DNA of 64,000 nt from the NCBI RefSeq assembly GCF_008933115.1, contig NZ_WBVO01000003.1, positions 62,001-126,000 of the forward strand, read 5' to 3'. The DNA comes from Phaeocystidibacter luteus. Its GTDB lineage: Bacteria; Bacteroidota; Bacteroidia; Flavobacteriales; Schleiferiaceae. The translations under genes were made by a program, and so were the position numbers. The notes beneath the pieces are model-generated. The model was not told the DNA's origin. It saw only the letters and a list, made by a program, of their open reading frames with translations, and ran no database searches. Every line of letters begins with the position of its first letter. Within the stretch, counting starts at the first letter, position 1. Below are positions 1-9,636 of the stretch, in pieces.

Positions 1-1228
1 CCGCTTTCACCGCTCGTTGTATTTCTTCTGGATCTGCCCCTGGCTCCGTTGCCATGATGTCTACCTGATGCGAGGTGAGTCCCTTCATAAGTAGACCGAT
101 GGCCGTTGCATACTGCGGTGAGCTGAGGTCTTCATCCGAGCCGCTTGCCAAATGCTCATTTGGGAAGCCAATTCTGGTGTCCATACCCGTGATGTATTCC
201 ACCAATTGCTTTACGTGTCGCAATTGTGAACCTCCACCGGTTAGAACGATGCCGGCAATGAGCTTCTTGCGTTGCTCGTCGTATCCGTAATTTTTAATTT
301 CTTGAAAAACCGATTCAATGATTTCCACACATCGTGCATGGATAATCTTCGACAGCATTTTCAATGAGATTTCCTTCGGTTCTCTGCCTCGCAATCCAGG
401 GATAGAAACGATTTCATTCTCCTTGTTTTCGCCAGGCCATGCCGACCCAAACTTGATCTTTAATAGTTCGGCTTGCTTCTCGATAATCGAGCAGCCTTCC
501 TTGATGTCGCTAGTGACGATGTTGCCACCGTATGGAATCACGGCGGTATGACGGATTATACCATCCTTGAAAATGGCGATGTCCGAGGTGCCGCCTCCAA
601 TATCGACAAGAACAACCCCAGCTTCTTTTTCTTCCTGACTCAAGACAGCCTCTGCAGATGCCAATGGTTCCAATGTGATATTGGCAAGCTCGAGACCAGT
701 ATTTTTCACACAGCGACCAATGTTCTTGATGCTGGATATTTGTCCCACTACAATGTGGAAGTTGGCTTCTAGTCTGCCGCCGTACATGCCTCGTGGTTCG
801 TGGATTTCAGGCTGACCATCAACTTTGTATTCCTGAGGGAGTACATGGATGATTTCTTCACCTGGCATCATGACCAGCTTATGCACGTTTTGAATGAGGT
901 TGTCGATGTCGGCATCCTCAATCACACTTTCAGCGTCCTCACGCGTGATGTAATCGCTGTGTTGAAGGCTGCGGATATGCTGTCCAGCTATGCCTACAAC
1001 CACGCTTCTGATTTTGAGGCCAGAAGCCTCTTCGGCCATAGTAACGGCCTTTTCGATTGATTCGATGGTCTGCACGATGTTCGTGACCACACCGCGCTGA
1101 ACACCAAGGCTCTTCGCCTTGCCGATGCCGAGCACCTCAATTTTGCCATGCTCGTTCAGCTGACCCACTACTACCACAATTTTGGTAGTACCGATGTCTA
1201 ATCCGACTGCTATGCGTTTCCCTTCCAT
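1..1228 (-). CDS. ftsA: Cell division protein FtsA (3' end cut by window edge)
   Basis: This actin-like ATPase tethers FtsZ to the inner membrane in the divisome. I translated it directly; no stop is reached before base 1, so about 409 codons are visible. The N-terminus has the phosphate-1 motif (GLDIGTTK) followed by a VVVVGQ strand. Further on are the FtsA-specific 1C region, a phosphate-2 loop (VLVDIGGGTSDIAIF) and the adenosine motif (GIVLTGGGSQL). The ATG at 1226-1228 lies 7 bases after the ftsQ stop, so it is the last visible gene of the dcw operon. The C-terminal membrane-targeting helix and probably ftsZ lie beyond the window. Identification is secure. Confidence 0.95.
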   Translation of the reverse strand, partial: MEGKRIAVGLDIGTTKIVVVVGQLNEHGKIEVLGIGKAKSLGVQRGVVTNIVQTIESIEKAVTMAEEASGLKIRSVVVGIAGQHIRSLQHSDYITREDAESVIEDADIDNLIQNVHKLVMMPGEEIIHVLPQEYKVDGQPEIHEPRGMYGGRLEANFHIVVGQISSIKNIGRCVKNTGLELANITLEPLASAEAVLSQEEKEAGVVLVDIGGGTSDIAIFKDGIIRHTAVIPYGGNIVTSDIKEGCSIIEKQAELLKIKFGSAWPGENKENEIVSIPGLRGREPKEISLKMLSKIIHARCVEIIESVFQEIKNYGYDEQRKKLIAGIVLTGGGSQLRHVKQLVEYITGMDTRIGFPNEHLASGSDEDLSSPQYATAIGLLMKGLTSHQVDIMATEPGADPEEIQRAVKA

Positions 1229-1235
1229 ATCGTGG

Positions 1236-1967
1236 TCAAAACTTCGTACTTACTACTTGATCATTGAACCTGAGGTCAATGGTCTTTACTTCGTTCATCT
1301 GCCCTTCCTTCTCGAGGAATGAGTAGAAAACAGCCAACTTCTGGAGCTTAGATTCAGAATCTTCTAAATCACCCCAAATGATGTGATGCCTTCCGATTCG
1401 TGGATACACCGTGTAGTGCCCAGTTGAATCGCGCTGTAATGCTTCGAGATTTCCACCGAGCCAAGAAGAGTCGTCGAGCAGCTGGAGGAAGTGATATGCT
1501 TCCTGCCAATGACTGCTGTCGATGTGCCCGGTAATCATGGGTACGTTGGCTGAGTGGTTTTTACTTCGTGGAAATCGCTCTCCATATTCGTTCATGTAAA
1601 CATCTTCGCCTCCAGAACGCACTCGCGCTATGGCTCGATGCTGCACGACGTCTACAGATATACGACCGTCCAATGTGAAATATACCTCCGCTTCATTGAT
1701 AAGCGGGTGATTCTCAAGGCTTTCTTCTAACAATGCAGTGTTAATTAAATTCAATGCCTTGCCAACTATGCTATCTTCTTGATTATCAACTATTTTAGAT
1801 ATATTTTCTATTGTGAGGAAGTACTGGTTTTCAGGTTGTTCTAGGTTGATATTCAACTCAGTAACCACCGATTCATCTTCCTGCGATGACGCAAATCCCA
1901 TTGCAACCGCAAAAATTGCGATCCCTAAAAGCCAAGATGCGGCCTTCAATATCCGTTTCATTTTCAT
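1236..1967 (-). CDS. ftsQ: Cell division protein FtsQ-like
   Basis: 243 residues: a short cytoplasmic lysine-rich tail, one membrane segment (about residues 8-27), and a periplasmic part that fits a POTRA-like plus beta domain. FtsQ bridges cytoplasmic and periplasmic parts of the divisome. Sequence similarity in this family is weak in Bacteroidetes, so the call rests on topology, size and position between murC and ftsA, the usual place for ftsQ. The ATG overlaps the murC stop as ATGA, which suggests translational coupling. The visible motif ALLEESLENHPLINEAEV matches the FtsQ pattern in which a helix precedes a strand in the POTRA domain. Confidence 0.85.
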   Translation of the reverse strand: MKMKRILKAASWLLGIAIFAVAMGFASSQEDESVVTELNINLEQPENQYFLTIENISKIVDNQEDSIVGKALNLINTALLEESLENHPLINEAEVYFTLDGRISVDVVQHRAIARVRSGGEDVYMNEYGERFPRSKNHSANVPMITGHIDSSHWQEAYHFLQLLDDSSWLGGNLEALQRDSTGHYTVYPRIGRHHIIWGDLEDSESKLQKLAVFYSFLEKEGQMNEVKTIDLRFNDQVVSTKF

Positions 1968-3310
1968 GATTGGAGGGCGTTTACAATGGGTTCAACTAAT
2001 CTATCGATATCCCCGGCGCCAAGGATTAAGAGCAGCTCCGGATCTAAAGCGCAAATTTCGTCAACTGCCTCTTCACGAGAAAGTACCTTGCCACCTTCAA
2101 TCGTGCACTTTTTCAACAATGTCGAACTCGTGATTCCAGGGATAGGTTCCTCTCGTGCTGGGTATATTTCTAAGAGCCGCAATTCATCAACTTCGCTGAG
2201 CACCTTTGCAAATTCTACCAGAAAGTCTTTCGTCCTAGAGAACAGGTGTGGTTGGAACATCACCGTAAGTTTTCTGTCGGGGAAGAGCTCTCTGGCCGAC
2301 CCGATGATGGCTCTTAACTCCTCCGGATGGTGTGCATAGTCGTCTATAACAACACGATTGTCCTCGCGCAACACGAAATCAAACCTGCGCTTTACACCTT
2401 TAAAGGTTTCAATGCCGCTTGCAATGTCTTTTGCTCGTGATCCGGCCAAATAGGCCAAGGCCGCGGCTGCTACAGCATTTTCAACATTATGTCTACCCGG
2501 TAGCCCCGCCTTAACGCCCTGAATGGTCATGTGGGGGAATTTCAGGTCGAATACAAACCAGCCGTCTTCTACCCGAACGTTTTGCGCGGTGTAGTCCGCA
2601 TCAACCTCAACTCCATAACTCGGTCCTTCCAACGGCAGCCCATGGCGGTGTATAACCGTTCCACTTTGGCTAGCCTGACGAGCAAAATCGTTGTAGGTGG
2701 CTACCATTTGTTCCGGACTTCCATAGATGTCCATGTGGTCTGGGTCCATAGACGTGATAGCGGTATGCTTCGGATGGAGCCACATAAACGAACGGTCGTA
2801 TTCGTCGGCCTCAACAACTACTTGCTTAGCTCGGCCAATGACCAAATTGCTGCCGAAGTTGTTGGCGATACCACCTAAGAATGCGCTTGCGTTTATGCCT
2901 GCATGATGTAGGAGGTGTGCCGCCATACTACTCGTGGTCGTCTTTCCATGCGTTCCTGCAACCGCAATACCTTCGCCGGCGTTCACAATCTCCCCGAGCA
3001 CCTGGCTACGTTTTCGCATTTCGAATTTATTCTCAGCGAAATATTTGAAGAGGTTGGTGTTCTTTGGAACTGCCGGGGTGTAGACAATCAAGGTCTTCTC
3101 TATATCTCTAAAGTCACTTGGCAGATGACTCCAGTTGTCGTCCAAGGTGACCTCAATGCCTTCTTCTCTCAGTTTATTAATGAGGGGAGAATCGGTTTTG
3201 TCGTACCCAGCAACAAGCTTCCCCTTTGCATGGAAATACCGTGCAAGGGCGCTTACGCCAATCCCTCCGATACCGAGGAAGAAGATATGGTTGTACGAAC
3301 CTGTTGTCAT
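1964..3310 (-). CDS. murC: UDP-N-acetylmuramate--L-alanine ligase
   Basis: 448 residues, normal length for MurC, the cytoplasmic ATP-dependent ligase that adds L-alanine to UDP-MurNAc. The N-terminal Rossmann domain begins with FLGIGGIGVSALA. The Mur ligase P-loop GTHGKTTTSS is near residue 120, and the central-domain EADEYDRSF and C-terminal DDYAHHPEE motifs are intact. It overlaps murG upstream and ftsQ downstream, each by 4 bases (ATGA), so it is expressed with the whole cluster. Nothing unusual is visible. Confidence 0.97.
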   Translation of the reverse strand: MTTGSYNHIFFLGIGGIGVSALARYFHAKGKLVAGYDKTDSPLINKLREEGIEVTLDDNWSHLPSDFRDIEKTLIVYTPAVPKNTNLFKYFAENKFEMRKRSQVLGEIVNAGEGIAVAGTHGKTTTSSMAAHLLHHAGINASAFLGGIANNFGSNLVIGRAKQVVVEADEYDRSFMWLHPKHTAITSMDPDHMDIYGSPEQMVATYNDFARQASQSGTVIHRHGLPLEGPSYGVEVDADYTAQNVRVEDGWFVFDLKFPHMTIQGVKAGLPGRHNVENAVAAAALAYLAGSRAKDIASGIETFKGVKRRFDFVLREDNRVVIDDYAHHPEELRAIIGSARELFPDRKLTVMFQPHLFSRTKDFLVEFAKVLSEVDELRLLEIYPAREEPIPGITSSTLLKKCTIEGGKVLSREEAVDEICALDPELLLILGAGDIDRLVEPIVNALQS

Positions 3311-4407
3311 CCGATTAATGGCTCAATTAGGTCTACTATGCGTGTTGTGGCATCTGGAATTGCCATTTTTTTCAAATTCTCTGAAAGTTGCTTTCTCCGA
3401 GGTTCGTCGTTTAACAACCGCTCTAAGTCTGCCTCTAATCGCTCATCTATTTCACTTTCGCGGATGAGCAATGCCGCCTTTCTTTCCACCAGGGCCAAGG
3501 CGTTTTTAGTTTGATGATCTTCTGCCACATTAGGCGATGGGATCAATACCGTGGGTTTCCCCACTATAGCCAGCTCACTGATAGTTCCAGCTCCAGCTCT
3601 CGACATAATGATATCGCCTGCCGCGTAGGCCATTTCCATCTTGCTGATGAAGGCGTGCAAGTGAACATTTGGATTGTCTCCTATGCGCTGTTCAAGCTGC
3701 TTGTAGTAGAGCTTCCCACATTGCCACAGTATCTGAAGTCCCGCCTTTTCGGCCCAAGGCATAATTTGTTCAACGGCTTCATTAACCCTGCGAGCGCCAA
3801 GGCTACCGCCAAGTACTAGGAGGGTTTTCTTTTCTGGATTCAATCCGAAATAAACAAGCGCATCCGCTTTGCTGGCGTGGCTGTCTACAATAACTGGACG
3901 TACCGGATTGCCGGTGAGGTAGATGCTATCCTTCGGGAAGAAGCTCTCCATTCCTTCATAGGCCACACATATAGCTTTTGCCTTCGCGCCAAGTCGCTTA
4001 TTTGTAATGCCAGCGTAGCTGTTCTGTTCCTGAATGACCGTAGGAATCCCCATTCGTTGAGCCACGTAGAGCAATGGACCGCTTGCAAAACCGCCGGTTC
4101 CTATCACTACATCTGGACGAAATTCTTTGAGGATTTTTCGGCATTGGGCAACACTTCGAATGAGCTTCACTGGAAACTTCAAATTCGCTGCAATGCTCGA
4201 TCTGTTCAATCCTACTATGGGAAGACCATGGATTTTGTAACCTTCTTTTGGAACACGGTCCATTTCCATTCGCCCTTCCGCACCCACAAATTCAATGGCC
4301 GCGTCTGGATAGCGACTCTTCAATTCGTTGGCAATAGAAAGTGCCGGGAAGATGTGGCCTCCGGTGCCGCCACCACTCACCATAAATCTCTTCTTAGGCA
4401 TAGGCAT
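3307..4407 (-). CDS. murG: UDP-GlcNAc:lipid I N-acetylglucosaminyltransferase MurG
   Basis: 366 residues. MurG converts lipid I to lipid II at the inner face of the membrane. The N-terminal glycine loop GGGTGGHIFPALSIA (residues 12-26) and the second loop LGGSLGARRVN are present, as is the donor-binding region SRAGAGTISELAIVGKP. The gene overlaps ftsW by 14 bases upstream and murC by 4 bases downstream. The first codons (MPMPKKRFM) offer two methionines, so the exact start is open by two residues. Confidence 0.97.
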   Translation of the reverse strand: MPMPKKRFMVSGGGTGGHIFPALSIANELKSRYPDAAIEFVGAEGRMEMDRVPKEGYKIHGLPIVGLNRSSIAANLKFPVKLIRSVAQCRKILKEFRPDVVIGTGGFASGPLLYVAQRMGIPTVIQEQNSYAGITNKRLGAKAKAICVAYEGMESFFPKDSIYLTGNPVRPVIVDSHASKADALVYFGLNPEKKTLLVLGGSLGARRVNEAVEQIMPWAEKAGLQILWQCGKLYYKQLEQRIGDNPNVHLHAFISKMEMAYAAGDIIMSRAGAGTISELAIVGKPTVLIPSPNVAEDHQTKNALALVERKAALLIRESEIDERLEADLERLLNDEPRRKQLSENLKKMAIPDATTRIVDLIEPLIG

Positions 4408-5581
4408 CTTGAGGAATACTTTCGTTAAACATTTCCGTGTCGTTCACAATCTCTGGGGAGGCATTTAAGCCTCGCGCCACACTTTGAACCATTCCGAGAG
4501 CGATACATGTCATCCACAAGGATGATCCACCCGATGATATGAACGGAAGTGGTTGTCCCGTTGTGGGCAAAAGGTTCACCGCAACGCCCATGTTGATGAA
4601 GGCCTGGAAGGCTACGCCTAATCCAACCCCAAAGGCGAGTAATCGGCCAAACTTATCTTGGGCTTTCATGGATATTCGAATCACCCTTAAGGTGAGCCAT
4701 ACGTACGCCATGAGTATGAATAGCCCGCCAATCAATCCAAATTCTTCATTCACAATGGCGTAAATGAAGTCGGATTCGCTTTGAGATAAAAAGTTCTTTT
4801 GAGCGCTTTTGCCGGGACCTGTTCCAAATACGTTTCCACGGGCTATGGCCATCTTGGCGTGCTCAACTTGGTAGTTGGCTTCTTCATCTCCTGAAATGAA
4901 GCTTTCTATCCTCGTTTTAGCCGTGTCAATCCGGTTGCTCATGTTTGGGAATGCCATCACAAGGAGCACGAATAGGCCGAGTCCCGCGATGCCGAGTCCG
5001 AAAATGCGCATCATATACTTCAATGGGAATCCACCCACAAAGAGAACGATCATGCTCAAAGCAAAGACTATGGCGGCTGTACTGAAGTTTGCAGGAAGAA
5101 TCAATCCGCAAACAACCGCTATGGGTAGCAATCCGCGCATGATGGTCTGGCCAAAGTTTTCTATGGATTCTCTATACTTCGCCATATATCTTGCGAGGTA
5201 GGTGAGGAGTACAATTGAGGCTAGTGCTGATGGTTGAAAAGTGACATTAACGATAGGAATCTTTATCCATCGACTAGCATTGGCAACTTCATGTCCGCTC
5301 ACCAATGTAACGGCCAATAGAATCGCGATCAAAGGCAGAATCAAAAGGCTTAGCGGGGCGAAATATTTGTACTGAACTCTGTGAACCAAATACATCAATC
5401 CCAAACCAAGCCCCATGTAAACCGCGTGCTTAATGAGCATGCTCATCACATGTCCGTCACCAAAGCGGAATGCAATGTTGCTGCTTGCACTATACACCGG
5501 TAAGAAGGAGAATAGTCCGAGCGCGAAGACAATCACCCACAGGGTTCTGTCGCCATCGAAGTATTTGAGCGTTCTGTTCAT
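4394..5581 (-). CDS. ftsW: Lipid II polymerase FtsW (SEDS family)
   Basis: 395 residues with about ten hydrophobic segments, as expected for the septal peptidoglycan glycosyltransferase FtsW. The C-terminal SEDS signature LPTTGQPLPFISSGGSS is present, as are HEVANASRWIKI and the large periplasmic loop near ESFISGDEEANYQVEHAKMA. It works with the class B PBP encoded upstream in this operon. The start codon shares one base with the murD stop (TAATG). It could be read as RodA, but the position between murD and murG makes FtsW much more likely. Confidence 0.95.
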   Translation of the reverse strand: MNRTLKYFDGDRTLWVIVFALGLFSFLPVYSASSNIAFRFGDGHVMSMLIKHAVYMGLGLGLMYLVHRVQYKYFAPLSLLILPLIAILLAVTLVSGHEVANASRWIKIPIVNVTFQPSALASIVLLTYLARYMAKYRESIENFGQTIMRGLLPIAVVCGLILPANFSTAAIVFALSMIVLFVGGFPLKYMMRIFGLGIAGLGLFVLLVMAFPNMSNRIDTAKTRIESFISGDEEANYQVEHAKMAIARGNVFGTGPGKSAQKNFLSQSESDFIYAIVNEEFGLIGGLFILMAYVWLTLRVIRISMKAQDKFGRLLAFGVGLGVAFQAFINMGVAVNLLPTTGQPLPFISSGGSSLWMTCIALGMVQSVARGLNASPEIVNDTEMFNESIPQDAYA

Positions 5582-6927
5582 TAAAGTGCGCGCACTTCGT
5601 CTTTAAATTGTCGACCTCTATCCTCGTAATTCTCGAACAAGTCGAAGCTCGCACAAGCTGGAGAAAGAAGCACTACATCGCCTTTGTCGGCAAAGCGGTA
5701 GGCTGCTTGAACCGCGTCTTGCATGCTCTTCACGTCTGTGATGAGCTCTACTTCGCTTTCAAATTCGTCGTGAATTTTCTGAACGTTCTCACCGAGACAC
5801 ACTATGGCCTTTACATGCTCTGAAACAAGCGGTGTAAGCTGACTGTAGTCGTTTCCTTTATCCACACCACCTACAATCCATACCACCTGTTTCTTCATGC
5901 TTTCGAGGGCGTAGTAGGTGGAGTTTACGTTGGTAGCTTTTGAATCGTTGATGAATTCAATCCCGTGAATTTCCATTACAGGCTCGAGACGGTGCTCAAG
6001 GGCGTCAAAGTCGGAAAGGCTTTCGCGTATAGTCTCCTTGCGGATTTGAAGGAGTCGGCTTGCCATTCCGGCAGCCATGCTGTTGTAGGTGTTGTGTTTG
6101 CCTTGTAGGGCTAGTTCGTCAATGTTCATTGATTCCAAGTCTATCGTTAGTACTATTTGTTCTTTTTCAGTGTCGTAGTATGCTCCGTCATCCACCTTAT
6201 GTTCAAGGCTGAAGGCGTGCGCATGTGGTTTGATTTTGAATCGACCAAGACCTTTGATCGTTTCCATGTCATCACCGCAGTAGATGAAGTGATTGTCTCT
6301 TTTTTGAGCTTGAATGATTCTGAACTTCGAGGCCACATAGTTCTCCATCTTGTTGTCATACCGGTCCAAATGATCTGGAGTAATATTGGTGATGATGGAT
6401 ATGTGCGGAGCGAATTTGTAGCAGTCGTCTAGCTGAAAGCTGCTTACCTCAAGCACGTAGTATTCATGAGGATCTTCGGCCACCATCCGGGCAAAGCTCT
6501 TCCCGATGTTTCCTCCTAATCCGACATCTAAACCGGCATTTTTGAGGATGTGATGGGTCAGGCTAGTGACTGTGGTTTTTCCATTCGATCCTGTAATGGC
6601 AACGATGGTTCCGCTTTGGTGCAGGAAACCAAATTCAATCTCAGAGATGATTTCTTTTTCCCTCTCGCGAAGCTTTTTAATCAGTGGAGCTGTCTCCGGT
6701 ATCCCGGGACTCTTCACTACGAGTTTCGATTTGAGAATGCGCGCTTCGTCGTGCTGCCCACTTTCAAATTCAATACCTCGCTTTTTAAGCTCTTCGGCAT
6801 AGTGCTCGGCAATAGCTCCCTTGTCGCTCACAAACACACGATACCCGAGCTTTTTCGCCAGAATAGCTGCGCCAACGCCGCTTTCGCCAGCGCCCAGAAT
6901 GGTGATATTTCCTTTCTTCGAGCTCAA
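5581..6927 (-). CDS. murD: UDP-N-acetylmuramoylalanine--D-glutamate ligase
   Basis: 448 residues. MurD adds D-glutamate to UDP-MurNAc-L-alanine in the cytoplasm. Visible motifs are the N-terminal Rossmann loop (ILGAGESGVGAAILAKK), the P-loop ITGSNGKTTVTSL near residue 115, the central NITPDHLDRY, the FINDSKATN signature and the C-terminal LLSPACASFDLFENYEDRG. One base separates it from mraY upstream and its stop touches ftsW. Confidence 0.97.
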   Translation of the reverse strand: MSSKKGNITILGAGESGVGAAILAKKLGYRVFVSDKGAIAEHYAEELKKRGIEFESGQHDEARILKSKLVVKSPGIPETAPLIKKLREREKEIISEIEFGFLHQSGTIVAITGSNGKTTVTSLTHHILKNAGLDVGLGGNIGKSFARMVAEDPHEYYVLEVSSFQLDDCYKFAPHISIITNITPDHLDRYDNKMENYVASKFRIIQAQKRDNHFIYCGDDMETIKGLGRFKIKPHAHAFSLEHKVDDGAYYDTEKEQIVLTIDLESMNIDELALQGKHNTYNSMAAGMASRLLQIRKETIRESLSDFDALEHRLEPVMEIHGIEFINDSKATNVNSTYYALESMKKQVVWIVGGVDKGNDYSQLTPLVSEHVKAIVCLGENVQKIHDEFESEVELITDVKSMQDAVQAAYRFADKGDVVLLSPACASFDLFENYEDRGRQFKDEVRAL

Positions 6928-6928
6928 C

Positions 6929-8173
6929 TTATCTCAGTTTCAAAGTGATGATGGCGAATACCGCGAGCATGATGCTCACGATCCAGAATCGGTTTACAAT
7001 CTTGGCTTCGTGGTATCCTTTCTTTTGGTAGTGGTGATGGAGTGGTGACATCAAGAAGATGCGCTTACCTGTGCCCGTGCGCTTCTTTGTGTATTTGAAG
7101 TAGCTCACCTGCATAATCACGCTGAGGTTCTCAATCAAGAATACCCCGCAGAGGATTGGGATAAGAAGTTCCTTTCTAACTGCTATGGCAAAAACTGCGA
7201 TGATTGCGCCAATGGCCAAGCTGCCCGTATCTCCCATAAATACCTGGGCAGGGTAGCTGTTGTACCACAAGAATCCGATACATGCTCCGATGAATGCGGC
7301 AGCGAAGATTACCATCTCGCCCGAGAACGGGATGTACATGATGTCAAAGTAATCTGCGAATATGACCGAGCCGGAAACGTAAGCCAGTACAGCTAATGCC
7401 GTGGCGACAATAGCCGAGGTTCCCGTGGCTAATCCGTCGAGGCCATCCGTTAAGTTCGCGCCGTTCGATACCGCCGTGATTATAAAGATGATAATCGGGA
7501 TGAAGATGATCCACGTATATCCTTCGAGGTCCTCATCAATCCATGTAATTAAGCGGTTGTAGTCAAATTCGTTGTTCTTGAAGAACGGAATGGTAGTCTT
7601 AGTCGACTTCTCAGCATCCATAAATACGGGAATCGACTGCACATTGTCGCCGTATAATTCAGAAGTTGATTGTTGATCGGCACCACGTGCTTCTTCCTTA
7701 ATCGTAACATCCGGATGGAAGTAGAGCATAGAGCCTATGATGATGCCAAGCCCGACCTGGCCTATCACCTTGAACTTGCCACGTAGTCCTTCCTTATTCT
7801 TCTTAAATACCTTGATGTAGTCATCAATGAAACCAATTGTTCCCATCCATAGGGTTGTGATTACGAGCATCTGGATGTAGACGTTCTCTAGGCGGGCAAA
7901 GAGCAGAACTGGAATTAGAATGGCTGCCAAGATGATGATTCCCCCCATGGTCGGCGTTCCCTTCTTCAAGTCTTCGCCTTGAAGGCCAAGCTGACGCACC
8001 GTTTCGCCGATTTGTTTGATTTGAAGGAAGCGAATGATACGCTTGCCAATGATCATGGAAACAATCAACGAGGTAACTACTGCCATGGCAGCACGGAATG
8101 AGATGTATTGGAACAGTCCGGCTCCTGGGAAGTCGAAGTTCTGCTGCAAGTATTCGAAGAGGTATGTCAGCAT
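6929..8173 (-). CDS. mraY: Phospho-N-acetylmuramoyl-pentapeptide transferase
   Basis: 414 residues with about ten membrane segments. MraY transfers phospho-MurNAc-pentapeptide to undecaprenyl phosphate, giving lipid I. Signature motifs are GTPTMGG near residue 75, the catalytic [30 protein letters not shown], and the histidine-rich [12 protein letters not shown]. About 80 residues longer than many proteobacterial MraY proteins, owing to a hydrophilic insertion between [10 protein letters not shown] and the segment before the NLTDGLDG loop; from memory such an insertion is usual in Bacteroidetes. Start overlaps the murE stop by one base. Confidence 0.96.
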   Translation of the reverse strand: MLTYLFEYLQQNFDFPGAGLFQYISFRAAMAVVTSLIVSMIIGKRIIRFLQIKQIGETVRQLGLQGEDLKKGTPTMGGIIILAAILIPVLLFARLENVYIQMLVITTLWMGTIGFIDDYIKVFKKNKEGLRGKFKVIGQVGLGIIIGSMLYFHPDVTIKEEARGADQQSTSELYGDNVQSIPVFMDAEKSTKTTIPFFKNNEFDYNRLITWIDEDLEGYTWIIFIPIIIFIITAVSNGANLTDGLDGLATGTSAIVATALAVLAYVSGSVIFADYFDIMYIPFSGEMVIFAAAFIGACIGFLWYNSYPAQVFMGDTGSLAIGAIIAVFAIAVRKELLIPILCGVFLIENLSVIMQVSYFKYTKKRTGTGKRIFLMSPLHHHYQKKGYHEAKIVNRFWIVSIMLAVFAIITLKLR

Positions 8174-9636
8174 TATTTCTTGAATTCAGTAAAGGCGTTG
8201 TTCAGTTCGGCTAGATCGTCAAATGGGTGTTTTACCCCGTTTACGTCTTGGTATTTCTCATGACCTTTCCCGGCCACAAGAATGATGTCTCCTTCGGATG
8301 CGAGTGAACATGCTGTTCTAATCGCTTCACGACGGTCAGTTATAGTGAGTCGTTTTCCGCTGTTTTGAGCTTCCACGCCTTTCTCCATATCACGTAGAAT
8401 TGCCTCCGGATCTTCCGTCCTCGGATTGTCCGAAGTCAGTATGGCCTTGTCTGCCAATTGGGTGGCTATCTTGGCCATAACCGGACGTTTGGAGGCGTCG
8501 CGGTCGCCGCCACACCCTACGAGACAGTAGACCGTTTCATTGCCCGTGCGAATTCCGTTGATGGTTTCTAGCACGTTCTTCAATGCATCGGGAGTGTGGG
8601 CGTAATCCACAATGCCAATAAGGCCTTTGGGAGAGCGCACATATTGGAATCTTCCCTCTACTGCGTTGAGTGTGCTTAGGGCGGTTAGTGTTTGTAACTC
8701 GTCAAAGCCCAGCTCCATAGCTACGCCAAATACAGCGGCCATGTTGTACGCATTGAAGTCTCCAATCAGCTTGGTCCAGAACTCTTTCTCGTTGATGCGG
8801 ATAAGCGTACCATTGAGCTGTTGCTCCATGATGCGCGCTTTGTAGTCCGACGGTTTTTTTAGTGCGAAGCTTTTCTTTTCGGCCTTCGTGTGATGGAGCA
8901 TGGTGTCGCCATGTCGGTCATCAATATTCACAAGGGCAAAGGCATCCTGCGGAAGGATGTCGAACAAAATCTTCTTGGCTAGAATGTAATCGTCAAATGT
9001 CTTGTGATAGTCAAGGTGGTCGTGGGTGATGTTCGTGAATACTCCGCCCGAGAATTTCAATGCATGAACTCTCTTCTGGTGCAAGCCGTGTGAGCTAACT
9101 TCCATGAAGGCATACTTGCAGCCATGATCCACCATGTCGCGCAAAATGCGATTGATGGTTACAGGGTCGGGGGTCGTATGTGTCGCTGGAATTTCGTGCT
9201 TTCCAATCTTGATTCTTACCGTGCTGATGAGTCCGGCCTTCTTGTCAAGCGCCGTGCACAGATCGTACATCAAAGTAGTGGTGGTGGTCTTTCCGTTCGT
9301 GCCCGTTACGCCTACCAGCTTAAGGTCCTTGGAAGGTTCGTCGTAGAAGTTGCTTGCAGCTTGTGCTAAAGCCTCGGCGGTATTCTTCACCAATACAAAG
9401 GTCACCCCGTCTTTCAGGTTCTCCGGTGTCTCTTCGCAAATAATAGCGCGAGCTCCGAGTTCAATGGCCTTGGCGATGTACTTGTGTCCGTCTACCTGAG
9501 TACCTCGCATAGCCACAAATAGGCTGTCCTTCTTAACGGCGCGAGAATCGAATACGATGTTTTGGATAGCCACATTCGTGCTGCCCTCAACATGAACAAT
9601 CCCAGTTTTGTACAGTATGTCCTTTAGTATTTTCAT
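8173..9636 (-). CDS. murE: UDP-MurNAc-tripeptide ligase (meso-diaminopimelate type)
   Basis: 487 residues from the ATG at 9634-9636. I chose this start because it forms an ATGA overlap with the stop of the PBP gene and begins at MKILKDILY, the usual MurE N-terminus; an in-frame start at 9693 would add 19 residues unlike the family. The P-loop [15 protein letters not shown] and the central [10 protein letters not shown] are present. The DNPRTEDP motif is the signature of enzymes that add meso-diaminopimelate, so the wall is predicted to be DAP-type, as usual for Gram-negatives. Confidence 0.96.
   Translation of the reverse strand: MKILKDILYKTGIVHVEGSTNVAIQNIVFDSRAVKKDSLFVAMRGTQVDGHKYIAKAIELGARAIICEETPENLKDGVTFVLVKNTAEALAQAASNFYDEPSKDLKLVGVTGTNGKTTTTTLMYDLCTALDKKAGLISTVRIKIGKHEIPATHTTPDPVTINRILRDMVDHGCKYAFMEVSSHGLHQKRVHALKFSGGVFTNITHDHLDYHKTFDDYILAKKILFDILPQDAFALVNIDDRHGDTMLHHTKAEKKSFALKKPSDYKARIMEQQLNGTLIRINEKEFWTKLIGDFNAYNMAAVFGVAMELGFDELQTLTALSTLNAVEGRFQYVRSPKGLIGIVDYAHTPDALKNVLETINGIRTGNETVYCLVGCGGDRDASKRPVMAKIATQLADKAILTSDNPRTEDPEAILRDMEKGVEAQNSGKRLTITDRREAIRTACSLASEGDIILVAGKGHEKYQDVNGVKHPFDDLAELNNAFTEFKK

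Noticed and set aside
2531-4428. Plus-strand ORFs of 100-199 codons opposite murC and murG
   Set aside because: They are shadows of well-identified Mur genes and lack any recognisable domain.
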